Positions 1-8,526 are shown, numbered from the stretch's first letter. The stretch: DNA of 37,212 nt from Candidatus Blautia faecigallinarum (GCA_019116385.1 DXBU01000041.1:1-37212), one strand, 5' to 3'. Program-made: numbers and translations. The notes: a model not told the origin generated them from the sequence alone.

Positions 1-69
1 AATACTTTCTGTTAAAAAAATAAAATTTGCTTGATCTATTGAAAAAAAAGAAAAATATTTCTGTCTGAT

Positions 70-128
70 GCAATAAAATGGCACCCTCATGCATTATATA
101 AGTAGATGGGTGGTTACCATTTTATTGC
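70..128. repeat. Long inverted repeat in AT-rich leader
   Basis: A perfect 12-base arm GCAATAAAATGG (70-81) is repeated in reverse complement at 117-128. The stem can continue inward by 5 bp (82-86 with 108-112) after a 4-base bulge. No T-run follows, so it is not a typical terminator. It could be an operator, an mRNA leader structure or the edge of a transferred segment. The rest of 1-246 is AT-rich non-coding DNA, in which I see no convincing promoter. Confidence 0.5.
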
Positions 129-162
129 CAGGCAGGAATGTTTATGACAGATGTCTAAAAAT

Positions 163-196
163 CCGGCAGAATCTCTATGAAACTGCCGGAAAAAGA
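163..196 (+). terminator. Possible stem-loop or terminator upstream of the LRR gene
   Basis: A 7-bp stem CCGGCAG/CTGCCGG (163-169 with 183-189) has a 13-nt loop. An A-run follows on the plus strand and an A-run precedes it (157-161). The U-tract signature is therefore on the minus strand (TTTT after the stem), and the hairpin could end transcription arriving from the right or act in the LRR mRNA leader. A 6-base outer repeat ATGACA/TGTCAT (144-149, 211-216) encloses it. Confidence 0.3.
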
Positions 197-246
197 ATCA
201 AGTTTCTATTTGTCATAAAAAAATAATGAACGGAGGAGAAATATAT

Positions 247-2079
247 ATGAAAAAATTACAAAGCCTAATGTCTCTTATATTATGTATTGTCATTTTCAGT
301 ATTCCGTGTATATCAGTTTGGGGCTCAACAGAAAATGAACAGCAGATGTGGAAACTGGATGAAAACAAATATACAGATTTGGATTATAAAGAAGTGACAC
401 AATTTACAGATAGCATTCCAGAAAATTTATTTTCGGATGGAAGCGCAGAAACACAAGGCAATTCTGAAACTACGGATTCAGATCAAAGAGAGGAAAATAT
501 CTTTGTCTATGATGGAATACAATATGAAAAAAATCGTTCTGGATCATCATGGATTGCTGTTGGATATACAGAGGAACTCATAGGGAAAACGGCGATTCAA
601 GTACCTGCATATATAAATGATTTGCCAGTGACGGAACTACAGGATAAATGTTTCCATGGACTTGAAAAGGTAAGTTCAATCGAACTCCCCGGAACGATCA
701 GAAGTATAGGAACGGATATATTTGACAATTGGGGAGGAATTACGCTTATTTGTTCCATGAATTCCGATCCCTATTATTTTGCTGTAAACCATAATATTCC
801 ATATGATACAACAAAGCTTCCTGCATCATATGTGAAAGATAGTGATGAAAATGGCATTGCATACGTTTTTGATTGGAAGACACAGACATATACGGCGGCA
901 GGGATAGAGTATATATCAAACCCGGTAGATATCATTTATAAAGAAGTAATAGATGGATATCCAGTTACGGATATTGATACAAATAAGTTTTTTGGAATAT
1001 ATTTCGATGATCAGATATTGGCGCACACGACAATAAAAAGCATCTATGTTCCAAATGGAATCAAGACCATTGCAGCGGGGGAATATACCCCAGATGATTA
1101 TACGATCACAGATGATAAAACAGGATATCGAAATTTGACGTCAGTTATTTTCGAGGACGGAGATTCCCAGCTTGTATTAGGGCAGCGATTATTTGAAAGC
1201 TGTGATTCCCTTACAGAAGTAAAACTCTCCTCCCGCATCCGTGAGCTGCCTGCCTATATGTTCGTAGACTGTAAGGCATTAACCGAACTGGAGCTCCCAG
1301 AAGGCATGACCAAGATCGGACAAGCCGCCCTCCAGGGCGTCCCGAACTTGGAATATCTTTATATCCCCTCTTCTGTAACGGACATCGCCGATGACGCCAT
1401 GGACGGCCTAACAAAGCTGACCGTACACGGGGAGGCAAACTCCTATGCGGAATACTACTGCCGTACCCACGGTATCCCCTTTGAGGCAGAGGGAAGCGCG
1501 GAGCAGGAGAAGCCTTATATCGTCTCCGCAAAAGGGGAACTGAAAGATCATTGGCTGCATTTTACCGTGGAGCTCCTCCGTGAGATGGATGGGGCGGAAG
1601 GATATGAGTACCAGACCCTTGCCAGCGACGGGGAGACGGTACTCCGGACAAAGAATGCTGCCGCTGCTTCCTGTGTCCTTGCCAAAGCGCCTAATGATAT
1701 CTATGTCCGGGTACGTTCCTGGAATACAGAAAACGGGGAGAAGGTTTACAGCCAGTGGTCGGACAAGGCTCATCTGTACCTGGATGTAAAAGCCGGGAAC
1801 ATGGTCCTCAAGAAAGCTGCAGCCAACGGCCGGAAGGTGACTCTGACCTTTGGGGATAACGCCAACTTCTTTAAAGAGAGCGACGGCTTCGACTGCCGTC
1901 TGGAAAAGACTGCATCCAACGGAAAAACCTATGCAAAGCAAAACCAGAAATACCGTACCGTCACCTTTACCAATGTAAAGCCAGGCACCTACACTGCCAA
2001 GGCCAGGGCCTATAAGCTGGTAAACGGAAAAAAGGTCTACGGGGAACGGTCCAATACCATCCGGGTAACGGTAAGATAA
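247..2079 (+). CDS. Secreted BspA-type leucine-rich repeat protein with Fn3-like C-terminus
   Basis: A 610-residue protein, probably exported. The ATG at 247 is chosen because GGAGGAG (232-238) lies 8 nt before it; the in-frame ATG at 226 has no ribosome site. The N-terminus is a signal peptide (MKK, then hydrophobic residues about 5-25). Two LRR_5/BspA-like blocks follow, with the typical pattern of predicted names, IxLPxxIxxIG and YIPSSVTDI, at about residues 95-185 and 205-405. The remainder (about 410-610) consists of two beta-rich modules resembling fibronectin type III domains found in Clostridia cell-surface proteins. No LPXTG or other anchor is visible. Ligand and role are unknown; relatives are often adhesins. 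Base composition changes abruptly within the gene near 1150-1225, AT-rich before and GC-rich after, suggesting the 5' part was replaced by recombination. Confidence 0.85.
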   Translation: MKKLQSLMSLILCIVIFSIPCISVWGSTENEQQMWKLDENKYTDLDYKEVTQFTDSIPENLFSDGSAETQGNSETTDSDQREENIFVYDGIQYEKNRSGSSWIAVGYTEELIGKTAIQVPAYINDLPVTELQDKCFHGLEKVSSIELPGTIRSIGTDIFDNWGGITLICSMNSDPYYFAVNHNIPYDTTKLPASYVKDSDENGIAYVFDWKTQTYTAAGIEYISNPVDIIYKEVIDGYPVTDIDTNKFFGIYFDDQILAHTTIKSIYVPNGIKTIAAGEYTPDDYTITDDKTGYRNLTSVIFEDGDSQLVLGQRLFESCDSLTEVKLSSRIRELPAYMFVDCKALTELELPEGMTKIGQAALQGVPNLEYLYIPSSVTDIADDAMDGLTKLTVHGEANSYAEYYCRTHGIPFEAEGSAEQEKPYIVSAKGELKDHWLHFTVELLREMDGAEGYEYQTLASDGETVLRTKNAAAASCVLAKAPNDIYVRVRSWNTENGEKVYSQWSDKAHLYLDVKAGNMVLKKAAANGRKVTLTFGDNANFFKESDGFDCRLEKTASNGKTYAKQNQKYRTVTFTNVKPGTYTAKARAYKLVNGKKVYGERSNTIRVTVR

Positions 2080-2114
2080 AAGTAACGGACAGTTGGCCAG
2101 CGTTGGAGGACAGA

Positions 2115-2145
2115 TTGAGAAGAAGCTGCTTTTATAAAGTATAAT
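2115..2145 (+). promoter_or_regulatory. Possible sigma-A promoter for the YfhO-family gene
   Basis: TATAAT at 2140-2145 is a perfect -10. The best -35 is TTGAGA at 2115-2120, but the 19-nt spacer is longer than optimal. The site lies in the 134-nt gap between the LRR gene and the membrane-protein gene. Confidence 0.35.
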
Positions 2146-2213
2146 AAAACAGAACGGGTTTTCTTTGCTGATAGACAGTAAAAATACATGCAGAACGGAA
2201 GTCAAAAGAATCT

Positions 2214-4934
2214 ATGAGAAGGAAAATATTTACAGAAAAACTTAGAAATATATACAAGTACTTTGCCATGGGAGAGGACAGGCGGCGGTTCTACCGTAAT
2301 TATACGCTCCTGGCTCTCTTTTTCTTCGCTTTTATCACTGCCATATTTTATGGGAACGGGAAATCCTTTGTGTGGAGCAGCGACGGGCTGAAGCAGCATT
2401 ATACGGCCCTCGCCTACTATGGGAATTACCTGCGTTCCATCCTTAAGAACATCCTGGTGGAGCATACCTTTGAGATCCCTATGTGGGACCTGCACATTGG
2501 CTATGGGTCGGATATTCTAACCGCCCTGAGCTACTATGTGATGGGGGATCCGGTGAACCTGCTGTCAGTGTTTGTGCCGGAGCGATTTACGGAGTACCTG
2601 TACGGATTTTTGATCTTTCTGCGGATCTACCTGGCGGGACTGGCTTTCTCCCGGTACGCTTTTTTTCATGGGAACAGGCAGATACCGGTATTTCTGGGCA
2701 CGGTGATCTATATCACTTCCCAGTGGAGCCTGGCTATAGGCTTTAACCATCCTTTTTTCTTGAATCCCTGCATCTATTTTCCTCTGATGCTTCTTGGAGT
2801 GGACCGGATCCTGGCCGGAAAGAAGCCCTATGTGTACATCCTTACCCTGGGGCTGGCCGGAATGGTGAATTTTTATTTCTTTTATATGATGGGCATCTTG
2901 ACGGTGGCCTATGGGGTACTTCGGTATTTTATGGTGTATAAGGGACTGCGGCTCCGTATCCTTTGGAAGACACTTCTGAAGTTTTTCCTGTATAGTGTCC
3001 TGGGGATCTCCCTGGCCGCCGTGATCCTTGTGCCCTCGGTGATGCAGGTGCTGGGGACCGGGCGTATGGGAGCCTCCTATTATGTGCCCCTTCTGTACAG
3101 TACGGTATTTTACGGCCAGCTGCCCGGGGCGCTCATTGGTACCGGGGCGGCCCGGTATACGACCATCGGGGTAGCTGGGGTATGCGCCCTGTCTATTCCT
3201 GTCCTGTTTTTCTGCCGGAAACGGTACCGGGGGATTAAGGCTGGTTTTTTGTGCCTGGTGCTTTTGTTCTGCATCCCTTACGCGGCCCATGTGCTGAACG
3301 GGTTCTCCTACGTGAGCAACCGGTGGAGCTGGGCGGGCGTGCTGTTTTTTGCTTACTTGTTTGTGAAGATGTACCCGGAATTCTTTGCCCTGAACCTTAG
3401 AGAACGGGTGATCCTGTGCGTGGCGTCCGTCCTTTACGGAGGATTCGTGGTGTGGTACCCCAAGGCCCATGTGCTGGGGAACAAGCTGGCGGGGCTGACG
3501 GTGATCCTCACCGGCCTTGGATTTCTCTGGGTGCAGGGACAGGGGCGTACCGGGCGGCGCCGGATGAGACGGCTTCTGGCTGGGAGCGTGGCGGTGAGTG
3601 TTGCGGCAGGATTTTTCGGCGCGTTCTGGCTGGGAAGAAACGGCTGGGAGAGGACGGCTAAATATGAGGACGCAGGGACGGTGTATGCCGTCACCCACGA
3701 TGAGGTCCAGACAGCCCTGCAGGAGATCCAGGGGATCGATGCTTACCGATATGAAAAGGGGAGCGTGGGAAGCATCTACAATGACGCCATGCTGAACGGG
3801 CTGAACAGCGGCCAGTATTATTTCTCTGTGGCGCCCTATGGAGTGAGCGATTTTTTTGAAGCCAACTATGTGGACAACCCGGCGGAGCAGCGGATCATAG
3901 ACCTGGGCGGGAGATCCTGGCTGATGAAACTGTTCTCTATGCGGTATTTTGTGGGCCGGGAAGGGGAGGTGCCCTATGGATACTCTCCGGTAGAGACAGA
4001 CGCTGCCCTGCCGGAAGGCGTGGGGATCTATGAGGATACCAGCGCACTGCCTTTGGTGTATACTTACGACAGCTATATTAAAGAGGAGACCTATGAGGGA
4101 TTGGACCCGGCAAAGAAGCAGGAGGCCATGCTGGAAGGAGCAGTCCTGTCTGAGAGCGGGCTGCCGAAATGTGATCTTACCTTCCATTCCAAGGAGATTT
4201 CCTATGAGATCGTGGAGGCAAAGGGAGTCCGCGTGGAAGAGGACGGGGTTTATGTAAAAGGAAAGGAAGGCTATCTTGTCCTGGAACTTGAGGGCCTCCC
4301 CGGATGCGAGACCGGCGTGGCCTTTACCGGGATCCGGTACGAGGGGCTGGATCGTACACACCGTTTTCCTTTCGAGGACTCGTCCGTAACGGAAGGGAAT
4401 ATCTATGCGGGGATAGAGGGAGAAGGGCAGGAGAAGCTTTTGAGCCTGCGCTCCCCAAAGAGCCGTTTCCAGGGGGGCCGGGGCTGCTACATGCTGGACC
4501 TGGGATACCAGGAAGCCGGGGTGGAGAGGATCCGGATCCGTTTTGAGAATCCAGGAAAATATTCCTTTTCCAGTCTGAAGGTGTACTGCCAGGAGATGGA
4601 GCCCCTGAACCGTCTGGCAGATGAGAGGCGCCAGGACACCGTGGAAGGCCTGGCGGCGGAGGGGAACACCTTACGGTGCAGCGTCACCCTGGACGGGGAC
4701 AGGGCAGTGGTGTTCTCCATTCCCTACAGCCAGGGCTGGTCCCTGACGGTAGACGGGAAGGAGGCGGAACTGAAGAAGGCCAACGGGCTGTTTTTGGCTG
4801 CGGAAGAGGGAAAAGGCACCCACGAGATCATTCTTAGGTACCGCACACCCTATATCCGCCTTGGGGCGGCGCTCAGCGCCTGGGGTGCCCTTGTTCTGTG
4901 CGGTACCTGGGTTTATAGGAAAAAGAAAGACTAA
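2214..4934 (+). CDS. YfhO-family polytopic membrane protein (GT-C-like fold)
   Basis: A 906-residue integral membrane protein of the YfhO family. About a dozen hydrophobic helices fill residues 30-480, followed by a long extracytoplasmic region (about 485-875) and one last transmembrane helix with a basic tail (ends RKKKD). The WSSDGLKQH motif after the first helix (about residue 58) is characteristic of the family. In Bacillus, YfhO is linked to glycosylation of lipoteichoic acid; the donor and acceptor here are unknown. The start at 2214 has only a weak ribosome site (CGGAAG about 14 nt upstream), so the true start could differ slightly. The gene ends 1 nt from the convergent methyltransferase gene with no terminator between them. 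Confidence 0.85.
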   Translation: MRRKIFTEKLRNIYKYFAMGEDRRRFYRNYTLLALFFFAFITAIFYGNGKSFVWSSDGLKQHYTALAYYGNYLRSILKNILVEHTFEIPMWDLHIGYGSDILTALSYYVMGDPVNLLSVFVPERFTEYLYGFLIFLRIYLAGLAFSRYAFFHGNRQIPVFLGTVIYITSQWSLAIGFNHPFFLNPCIYFPLMLLGVDRILAGKKPYVYILTLGLAGMVNFYFFYMMGILTVAYGVLRYFMVYKGLRLRILWKTLLKFFLYSVLGISLAAVILVPSVMQVLGTGRMGASYYVPLLYSTVFYGQLPGALIGTGAARYTTIGVAGVCALSIPVLFFCRKRYRGIKAGFLCLVLLFCIPYAAHVLNGFSYVSNRWSWAGVLFFAYLFVKMYPEFFALNLRERVILCVASVLYGGFVVWYPKAHVLGNKLAGLTVILTGLGFLWVQGQGRTGRRRMRRLLAGSVAVSVAAGFFGAFWLGRNGWERTAKYEDAGTVYAVTHDEVQTALQEIQGIDAYRYEKGSVGSIYNDAMLNGLNSGQYYFSVAPYGVSDFFEANYVDNPAEQRIIDLGGRSWLMKLFSMRYFVGREGEVPYGYSPVETDAALPEGVGIYEDTSALPLVYTYDSYIKEETYEGLDPAKKQEAMLEGAVLSESGLPKCDLTFHSKEISYEIVEAKGVRVEEDGVYVKGKEGYLVLELEGLPGCETGVAFTGIRYEGLDRTHRFPFEDSSVTEGNIYAGIEGEGQEKLLSLRSPKSRFQGGRGCYMLDLGYQEAGVERIRIRFENPGKYSFSSLKVYCQEMEPLNRLADERRQDTVEGLAAEGNTLRCSVTLDGDRAVVFSIPYSQGWSLTVDGKEAELKKANGLFLAAEEGKGTHEIILRYRTPYIRLGAALSAWGALVLCGTWVYRKKKD

Positions 4935-4935
4935 T

Positions 4936-6339
4936 TTATACCCGCCATCCTGCCGGATATTTGTTTTTTAAGACTTGATTGACCAGCTTGCCAAACCCAA
5001 GGGGATAACCTTCTGCGCACAGAAGATGCCAGCCTTTGGAAGCGGCGGCCTCACCTGGGGCAATTTCCAGAGTTTCCCCCTTTAAATACCGCTTCAAACG
5101 TTCGTCGTGAAGGTCCAGAGAGAGAATCCTCTGGGCCTCTTCTTTTCTTATGGCCAGGGCCAGAGGCTGGGAGGGCTCGAAGCGGTTTTTTTTCAGATCT
5201 CCCAGATAAAGGCCGTTTCGAAGGAAATTCAGTCCCCGCAGGGGCAGAGCTGCCGGCGGCAGATAATATACTTTCTCTCCCCGCACTTCTACACGGCTCC
5301 AGTCAAATGGCTGTCCCCCAAGGCTGGTAAGGCCGATTTCACGGAAAAAACCATCGATCCATTTCCGGGCGTCTCCGGAAAATTCCCGAAAGACCGCCGG
5401 AGGATCCATAAGCGCCGCTCCTGGTTTTTTTATAAGGGCCAGAAAATGTCCTTCTCCTTTCATTTTATGGGGGAAGATCCGTACGCAGCGGCAAAGGGCT
5501 TCCTCCCCGCCGCCCCAGGCAGGAACCCCTTTTGAAAATCCCTGGTATTCCGGCAAAGGCAGCACCTCCGCCTCCGGATGCCGGGAAAGCAGATGGGAGA
5601 TCACACCCTCATCTTCACAGGGGGCAAAGGTACAGGTGGAATACAAAAGCATCCCTCCCGGCCGGAGCATATCCCAGGCTGTAAGGATCAGATCCTTTTG
5701 GAGCAAAGAAAGCTTCTCCGATTTTTCCGGACTCCAGTCCCTTGCCAGGGCTTCCTCTTTTCGGAACATCCCTTCCCCGGAGCAGGGCGCATCCAGCAGG
5801 ATCTTATGAAAAAATTCCGGAAATACTCTCTTAAGCCGCTCCGGCGGTTCGCTGAGCACACATACATTGGGAATTCCAAAAAGTTCGATATTCCGAAGCA
5901 GCGCCCGCGCTCTGGAAGCGCTGATGTCATTGGCGGCCAGGATTCCCTGCCCTTTAAGCTTCGCCCCCAAAGCGGTAGCCTTCCCTCCGGGCGCCGCGCA
6001 AAGATCCAGCACATACTCCCCAGGCTCCACCGGCAGACACTCTGCCGGCGTCATGGCACTGGGCTCCTGGAGGTAATAAAGCCCCGCCTGATAAAAAGCG
6101 CACCGGGAAGGCCGGCTTTCTTCCTTATAAAAATACCCATTTTTTACCCAGGGGATCTTTTCTACGGGAAAGGGCACCTTTTCTTCAAATTCCTCACAGG
6201 AAATCTTTCCTTCATTTACCCGAAGCCCAAAGGCCCTCTCTTCTCCAAAACTCTCCAGAAACGCCTCGAATTCCTCCTTAAGCATCCCCTTCATCCGTTC
6301 CAGAAATGCCTCTGGAAGCTTTCTCTCCCTCTTATCCAT
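4936..6339 (-). CDS. rsmF: rRNA (cytosine-C5-)-methyltransferase, RsmF/NOL1-NOP2-Sun family
   Basis: A 467-residue SAM-dependent RNA m5C methyltransferase acting on 16S rRNA. Visible motifs in order are the SAM-binding DLCAAPGGKA (about residue 111), LLDAPCSGEGMF with the motif IV cysteine (about 180), and YSTCTFAPCEDE with the catalytic motif VI cysteine (about 234). The C-terminal third matches the RsmF-specific pre-PUA/PUA-like RNA-binding extension, including the ending GFGKLVNQVLKNKYP, so RsmF fits better than RsmB (no NusB domain). A perfect TATAAT lies at 6378-6383 on the minus strand, but I find no good -35 at the right distance. The gene is divergent from padR and convergent with the YfhO gene. 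Confidence 0.9.
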   Translation of the reverse strand: MDKRERKLPEAFLERMKGMLKEEFEAFLESFGEERAFGLRVNEGKISCEEFEEKVPFPVEKIPWVKNGYFYKEESRPSRCAFYQAGLYYLQEPSAMTPAECLPVEPGEYVLDLCAAPGGKATALGAKLKGQGILAANDISASRARALLRNIELFGIPNVCVLSEPPERLKRVFPEFFHKILLDAPCSGEGMFRKEEALARDWSPEKSEKLSLLQKDLILTAWDMLRPGGMLLYSTCTFAPCEDEGVISHLLSRHPEAEVLPLPEYQGFSKGVPAWGGGEEALCRCVRIFPHKMKGEGHFLALIKKPGAALMDPPAVFREFSGDARKWIDGFFREIGLTSLGGQPFDWSRVEVRGEKVYYLPPAALPLRGLNFLRNGLYLGDLKKNRFEPSQPLALAIRKEEAQRILSLDLHDERLKRYLKGETLEIAPGEAAASKGWHLLCAEGYPLGFGKLVNQVLKNKYPAGWRV

Positions 6340-6395
6340 ATCCGACCCTAACCTTTCTTTTCATCAAGTTTCCTCTCATTATACCCCAAATGCTA

Positions 6396-6423
6396 TTGAC
6401 AAAGCTATATTATATGATATATA
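6396..6423 (+). promoter_or_regulatory. Sigma-A promoter of the padR operon
   Basis: TTGACA (6396-6401), a 16-nt spacer and TATATA (6418-6423), about 50 nt upstream of padR. The -10 lies inside an imperfect palindrome proposed as an operator. Confidence 0.6.
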
Positions 6424-6454
6424 GTATTAATCAACAAATAATATTATATAATAT
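6405..6454. promoter_or_regulatory. Candidate PadR operator pair
   Basis: Two AT-rich palindromes overlap and follow the promoter. An imperfect one at 6405-6424 has arms CTATAT/ATATAG and covers the -10. A perfect 14-bp one, ATATTATATAATAT, lies at 6441-6454 just before the ribosome site. PadR-family repressors commonly bind such sites in their own promoters. Binding here is inferred from position only. Confidence 0.45.
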
Positions 6455-6470
6455 AAAAAGGAGTGATCCC

Positions 6471-6788
6471 ATGGTCTTTAACACAGGCGCAGCCCTCCTG
6501 GACGCTATTGTCCTGGCAGTTGTTTCCCGGGAACAGGAAGGAACCTACGGGTACAAGATCACCCAGGACGTCCGCACCGCATTGGATGTATCCGAATCCA
6601 CTCTGTATCCGGTTCTTCGCAGACTGCAGAAAGACGGCTGTCTGGAAGTCTATGATCAGGCATATGCCGGGAGAAACCGCAGGTATTACAAAGTGACAGA
6701 CAAAGGAACCGCCCAGCTGAATCTGTACAAGACAGAATGGAAAGCTTATTCATCTAAGATCACAAAGCTATTTGAGGGAGGATTGTAA
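6471..6788 (+). CDS. PadR-family transcriptional regulator
   Basis: A 105-residue DNA-binding repressor of the short PadR type: winged helix-turn-helix with a short C-terminal dimerisation helix. Signature stretches are GTYGYKITQDV (about residue 24), SESTLYPVLRRLQKDGCLE (about 41-59) and GRNRRYYKVTDKG (about 66-78). The ATG at 6471 follows AAGGAG (6458-6463) with 7-nt spacing; the open frame extends upstream but lacks another ribosome site. It is followed after 2 nt by a HAAS/DUF1700 gene and then a DUF4097 gene, a common Firmicutes arrangement in which PadR controls envelope-associated proteins. Autoregulation through the adjacent palindromes is likely. The inducing signal is unknown. Confidence 0.9.
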   Translation: MVFNTGAALLDAIVLAVVSREQEGTYGYKITQDVRTALDVSESTLYPVLRRLQKDGCLEVYDQAYAGRNRRYYKVTDKGTAQLNLYKTEWKAYSSKITKLFEGGL

Positions 6789-6790
6789 GT

Positions 6791-7597
6791 ATGAACAGAA
6801 TGCAGTTTATGGAACAATTAGAAAAACTGCTGTCCGATATATCACAAGAGGAAAGAAGAGAAGCGCTGGATTTCTATAACGGCTATTTTGATGATGCAGG
6901 AGAAGAAAACGAGGCAGAAGTCATCCGGGAACTGGGAAGCCCGGCCAAGGCTGCCGCCATTATAAAAGCCGGTCTGAAAGAAAACAGCGCGGATTACGGC
7001 GAATACACAGAACGGGGGTACGAAGACCCACGCAGCCGGGAACCCTCCCAGATGCCGGAAACTTATCACGGCGCCGCAAAGACTGGTTCCCGGAGCGGCC
7101 AGGAAAGGAACGCTTCCTGGAGCTATCAAAGAGGCAGGACCTTTGGAAGAGCCAGGGCTGGTGCCAGTACAGATGCCGGTACAGAAAAGAAAGTCCAGGA
7201 AAAAAAGAAAAATAGTGCCGCGGTTACGCTGGTGCTGATCCTGTTGGTACTTTTTTCTCCTTTGCTGTGCGCGGAGGCAGAAGGCATTCTGGGAGTGGTG
7301 CTCGCCGTTATCCTGCTTCCGTTTATTTTTACCTTTGCCTTGGGGGCGGCAGCTGTGGCCTTGTTTTTAGGCGGGATTGCCTGCCTGGCAGCAGCCATTC
7401 CCATTTGTGCCATATATCCGGCGGCGGGAATCCTTACAATAGGGATTGGATTGCTCCTTTTTGCATTCTGTATCCTGTTCCTTACGGCCCTTGTGGCGGC
7501 AGCAGGAAAAATGCTTCCCTGGCTTTGGGGAAAATGCACAGAAACCTGCCGCAATCTGTTTAATAATAAGGAAAGGAAGGATGGAGAAAGGGTATGA
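6791..7597 (+). CDS. HAAS/DUF1700 domain membrane protein
   Basis: A 268-residue protein. Residues 1-65 form the helical HAAS (DUF1700) domain, with the typical MNRMQFMEQLEKLL start, a YNGYFDDAGEENEAEVI segment and GSPAKAAA. A polar, probably disordered linker runs from about 70 to 138. Three or four hydrophobic helices (about 140-255) follow, and then a basic cytoplasmic end. HAAS domains are typically encoded beside PadR regulators and DUF4097 proteins; their biochemical role is not settled. It is translated 2 nt after padR and overlaps the next gene by 4 nt (ATGA at 7594-7597), so the three genes are almost certainly one translationally coupled operon. Confidence 0.85.
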   Translation: MNRMQFMEQLEKLLSDISQEERREALDFYNGYFDDAGEENEAEVIRELGSPAKAAAIIKAGLKENSADYGEYTERGYEDPRSREPSQMPETYHGAAKTGSRSGQERNASWSYQRGRTFGRARAGASTDAGTEKKVQEKKKNSAAVTLVLILLVLFSPLLCAEAEGILGVVLAVILLPFIFTFALGAAAVALFLGGIACLAAAIPICAIYPAAGILTIGIGLLLFAFCILFLTALVAAAGKMLPWLWGKCTETCRNLFNNKERKDGERV

Positions 7598-8451
7598 AAA
7601 AGTTTATAAAAGTAATGCTGATCCTGGCAGCGGTGTTTTTTGCAGCGGGTCTTTGTTTTTCCGTTGGAGGAGCGGCCATGGGGGCTACCCTGAAAAGTGT
7701 TCAGGTGGCAGACCAGATCCGGGAATGGTATCACGGTTTCCTGGATGATGACTGGGAGGAGACGGAGGACCGCATTTCTACAGAAAAGGATCTGGAGACA
7801 CCGTCCTCACAAAGGGGAAAGGAAGTATACGAATACGATTCTATGGATGAAGCAGAGGTAGAATTAAAATACGATGCCTTTTATGTAGAATATCACGACC
7901 AGGACAACATATGTGTAGAAGTAGAGAACGATCCGGACAACAGCGTACAGGTGACAATGGAAGGGAAAAAGCTGAAGATTCAGAGTAAGACCAGAAAAAG
8001 AAAGGATCGAAAGGTGACGCTGTATCTGCCGAAAGACAGCATCCTGGAGAAGTTTTCTGCGGAGATAGGCGCCGGTATGGTGGAATTTACCGAGGATTTT
8101 TCCGCAGAGGATGTGGAGATCCAGGTAGGCGCCGGCCAGGTTTCCAACAGGGGAACCCTTAAGGCAGGAACGTTTGAGGTAGAAGTAGGTGTGGGCAGCG
8201 CGGAAATCTTTGGACTGGATGCCAGGGACATCAAAGGGGAATGCGGCACAGGTGAATTGTATCTGGAAATGTCCGGCAGGGAAACAGACTATGGATACCA
8301 GCTGAAATGCGGCCTGGGAAGCATCACCATCGGGGAAAATGAGTATTTTTCCCTAAATAGGACCAGGACACTGGAAAATCCGGGTGCAGAAGGACGGATG
8401 GAACTGGAATGCGGCCTGGGAGGAATCGTGGTAGATTTTCTGGAAGGATAA
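7594..8451 (+). CDS. DUF4097 family beta-helical envelope protein
   Basis: A 285-residue protein with an N-terminal hydrophobic segment (about residues 5-27) acting as an uncleaved anchor or signal. An acidic linker follows, then a repetitive beta-strand domain (about 95-285). Its recurring glycine-rich turns (GAGMVEF, GAGQVSN, GVGSAEI, GTGELYL, GLGSITI, GLGGIVV), spaced about 18-25 residues apart, are typical of DUF4097/LiaF-like right-handed beta-helices. The start codon overlaps the stop of the DUF1700 gene (ATGA). It is probably an extracytoplasmic component of the PadR-controlled operon. Its function is unknown. Confidence 0.8.
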   Translation: MKKFIKVMLILAAVFFAAGLCFSVGGAAMGATLKSVQVADQIREWYHGFLDDDWEETEDRISTEKDLETPSSQRGKEVYEYDSMDEAEVELKYDAFYVEYHDQDNICVEVENDPDNSVQVTMEGKKLKIQSKTRKRKDRKVTLYLPKDSILEKFSAEIGAGMVEFTEDFSAEDVEIQVGAGQVSNRGTLKAGTFEVEVGVGSAEIFGLDARDIKGECGTGELYLEMSGRETDYGYQLKCGLGSITIGENEYFSLNRTRTLENPGAEGRMELECGLGGIVVDFLEG

Positions 8452-8471
8452 ACAAGAATCGCGGGAAAAGG

Positions 8472-8501
8472 GTATATTTCCGGGAACAGCTGTCCATACT
8501 C
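8472..8501 (+). promoter_or_regulatory. Sigma-G-like promoter of the SASP gene
   Basis: GTATA (8472-8476) fits the sigma-G -35 GHATR. After 18 nt, CATACTC (8495-8501) matches the -10 CATWHTA in 6 of 7 positions. The predicted start (about 8508) is only a few nt before the ribosome site AAGGAG (8511-8516), an unusually short leader. Confidence 0.4.
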
Positions 8502-8526
8502 CTAAAGAAAAAGGAGTGTGAGCCCA

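Noticed and set aside
1..246. Insertion-sequence end or attachment site at the left edge
   Set aside because: Inverted repeats are present, but there is no transposase fragment, target duplication or tRNA 3' end in view, so a mobile element cannot be supported.
2565..4361. Long open frame on the minus strand opposite the YfhO gene
   Set aside because: It lies wholly inside a clear membrane-protein gene, encodes a low-hydrophobicity His/Pro/Gln-rich sequence resembling no family, and has no ribosome site. It arises from GC-rich third positions.
5578..6351. Plus-strand frame opposite rsmF
   Set aside because: RsmF motifs on the minus strand are unambiguous. The plus frame has no family resemblance or start signal.
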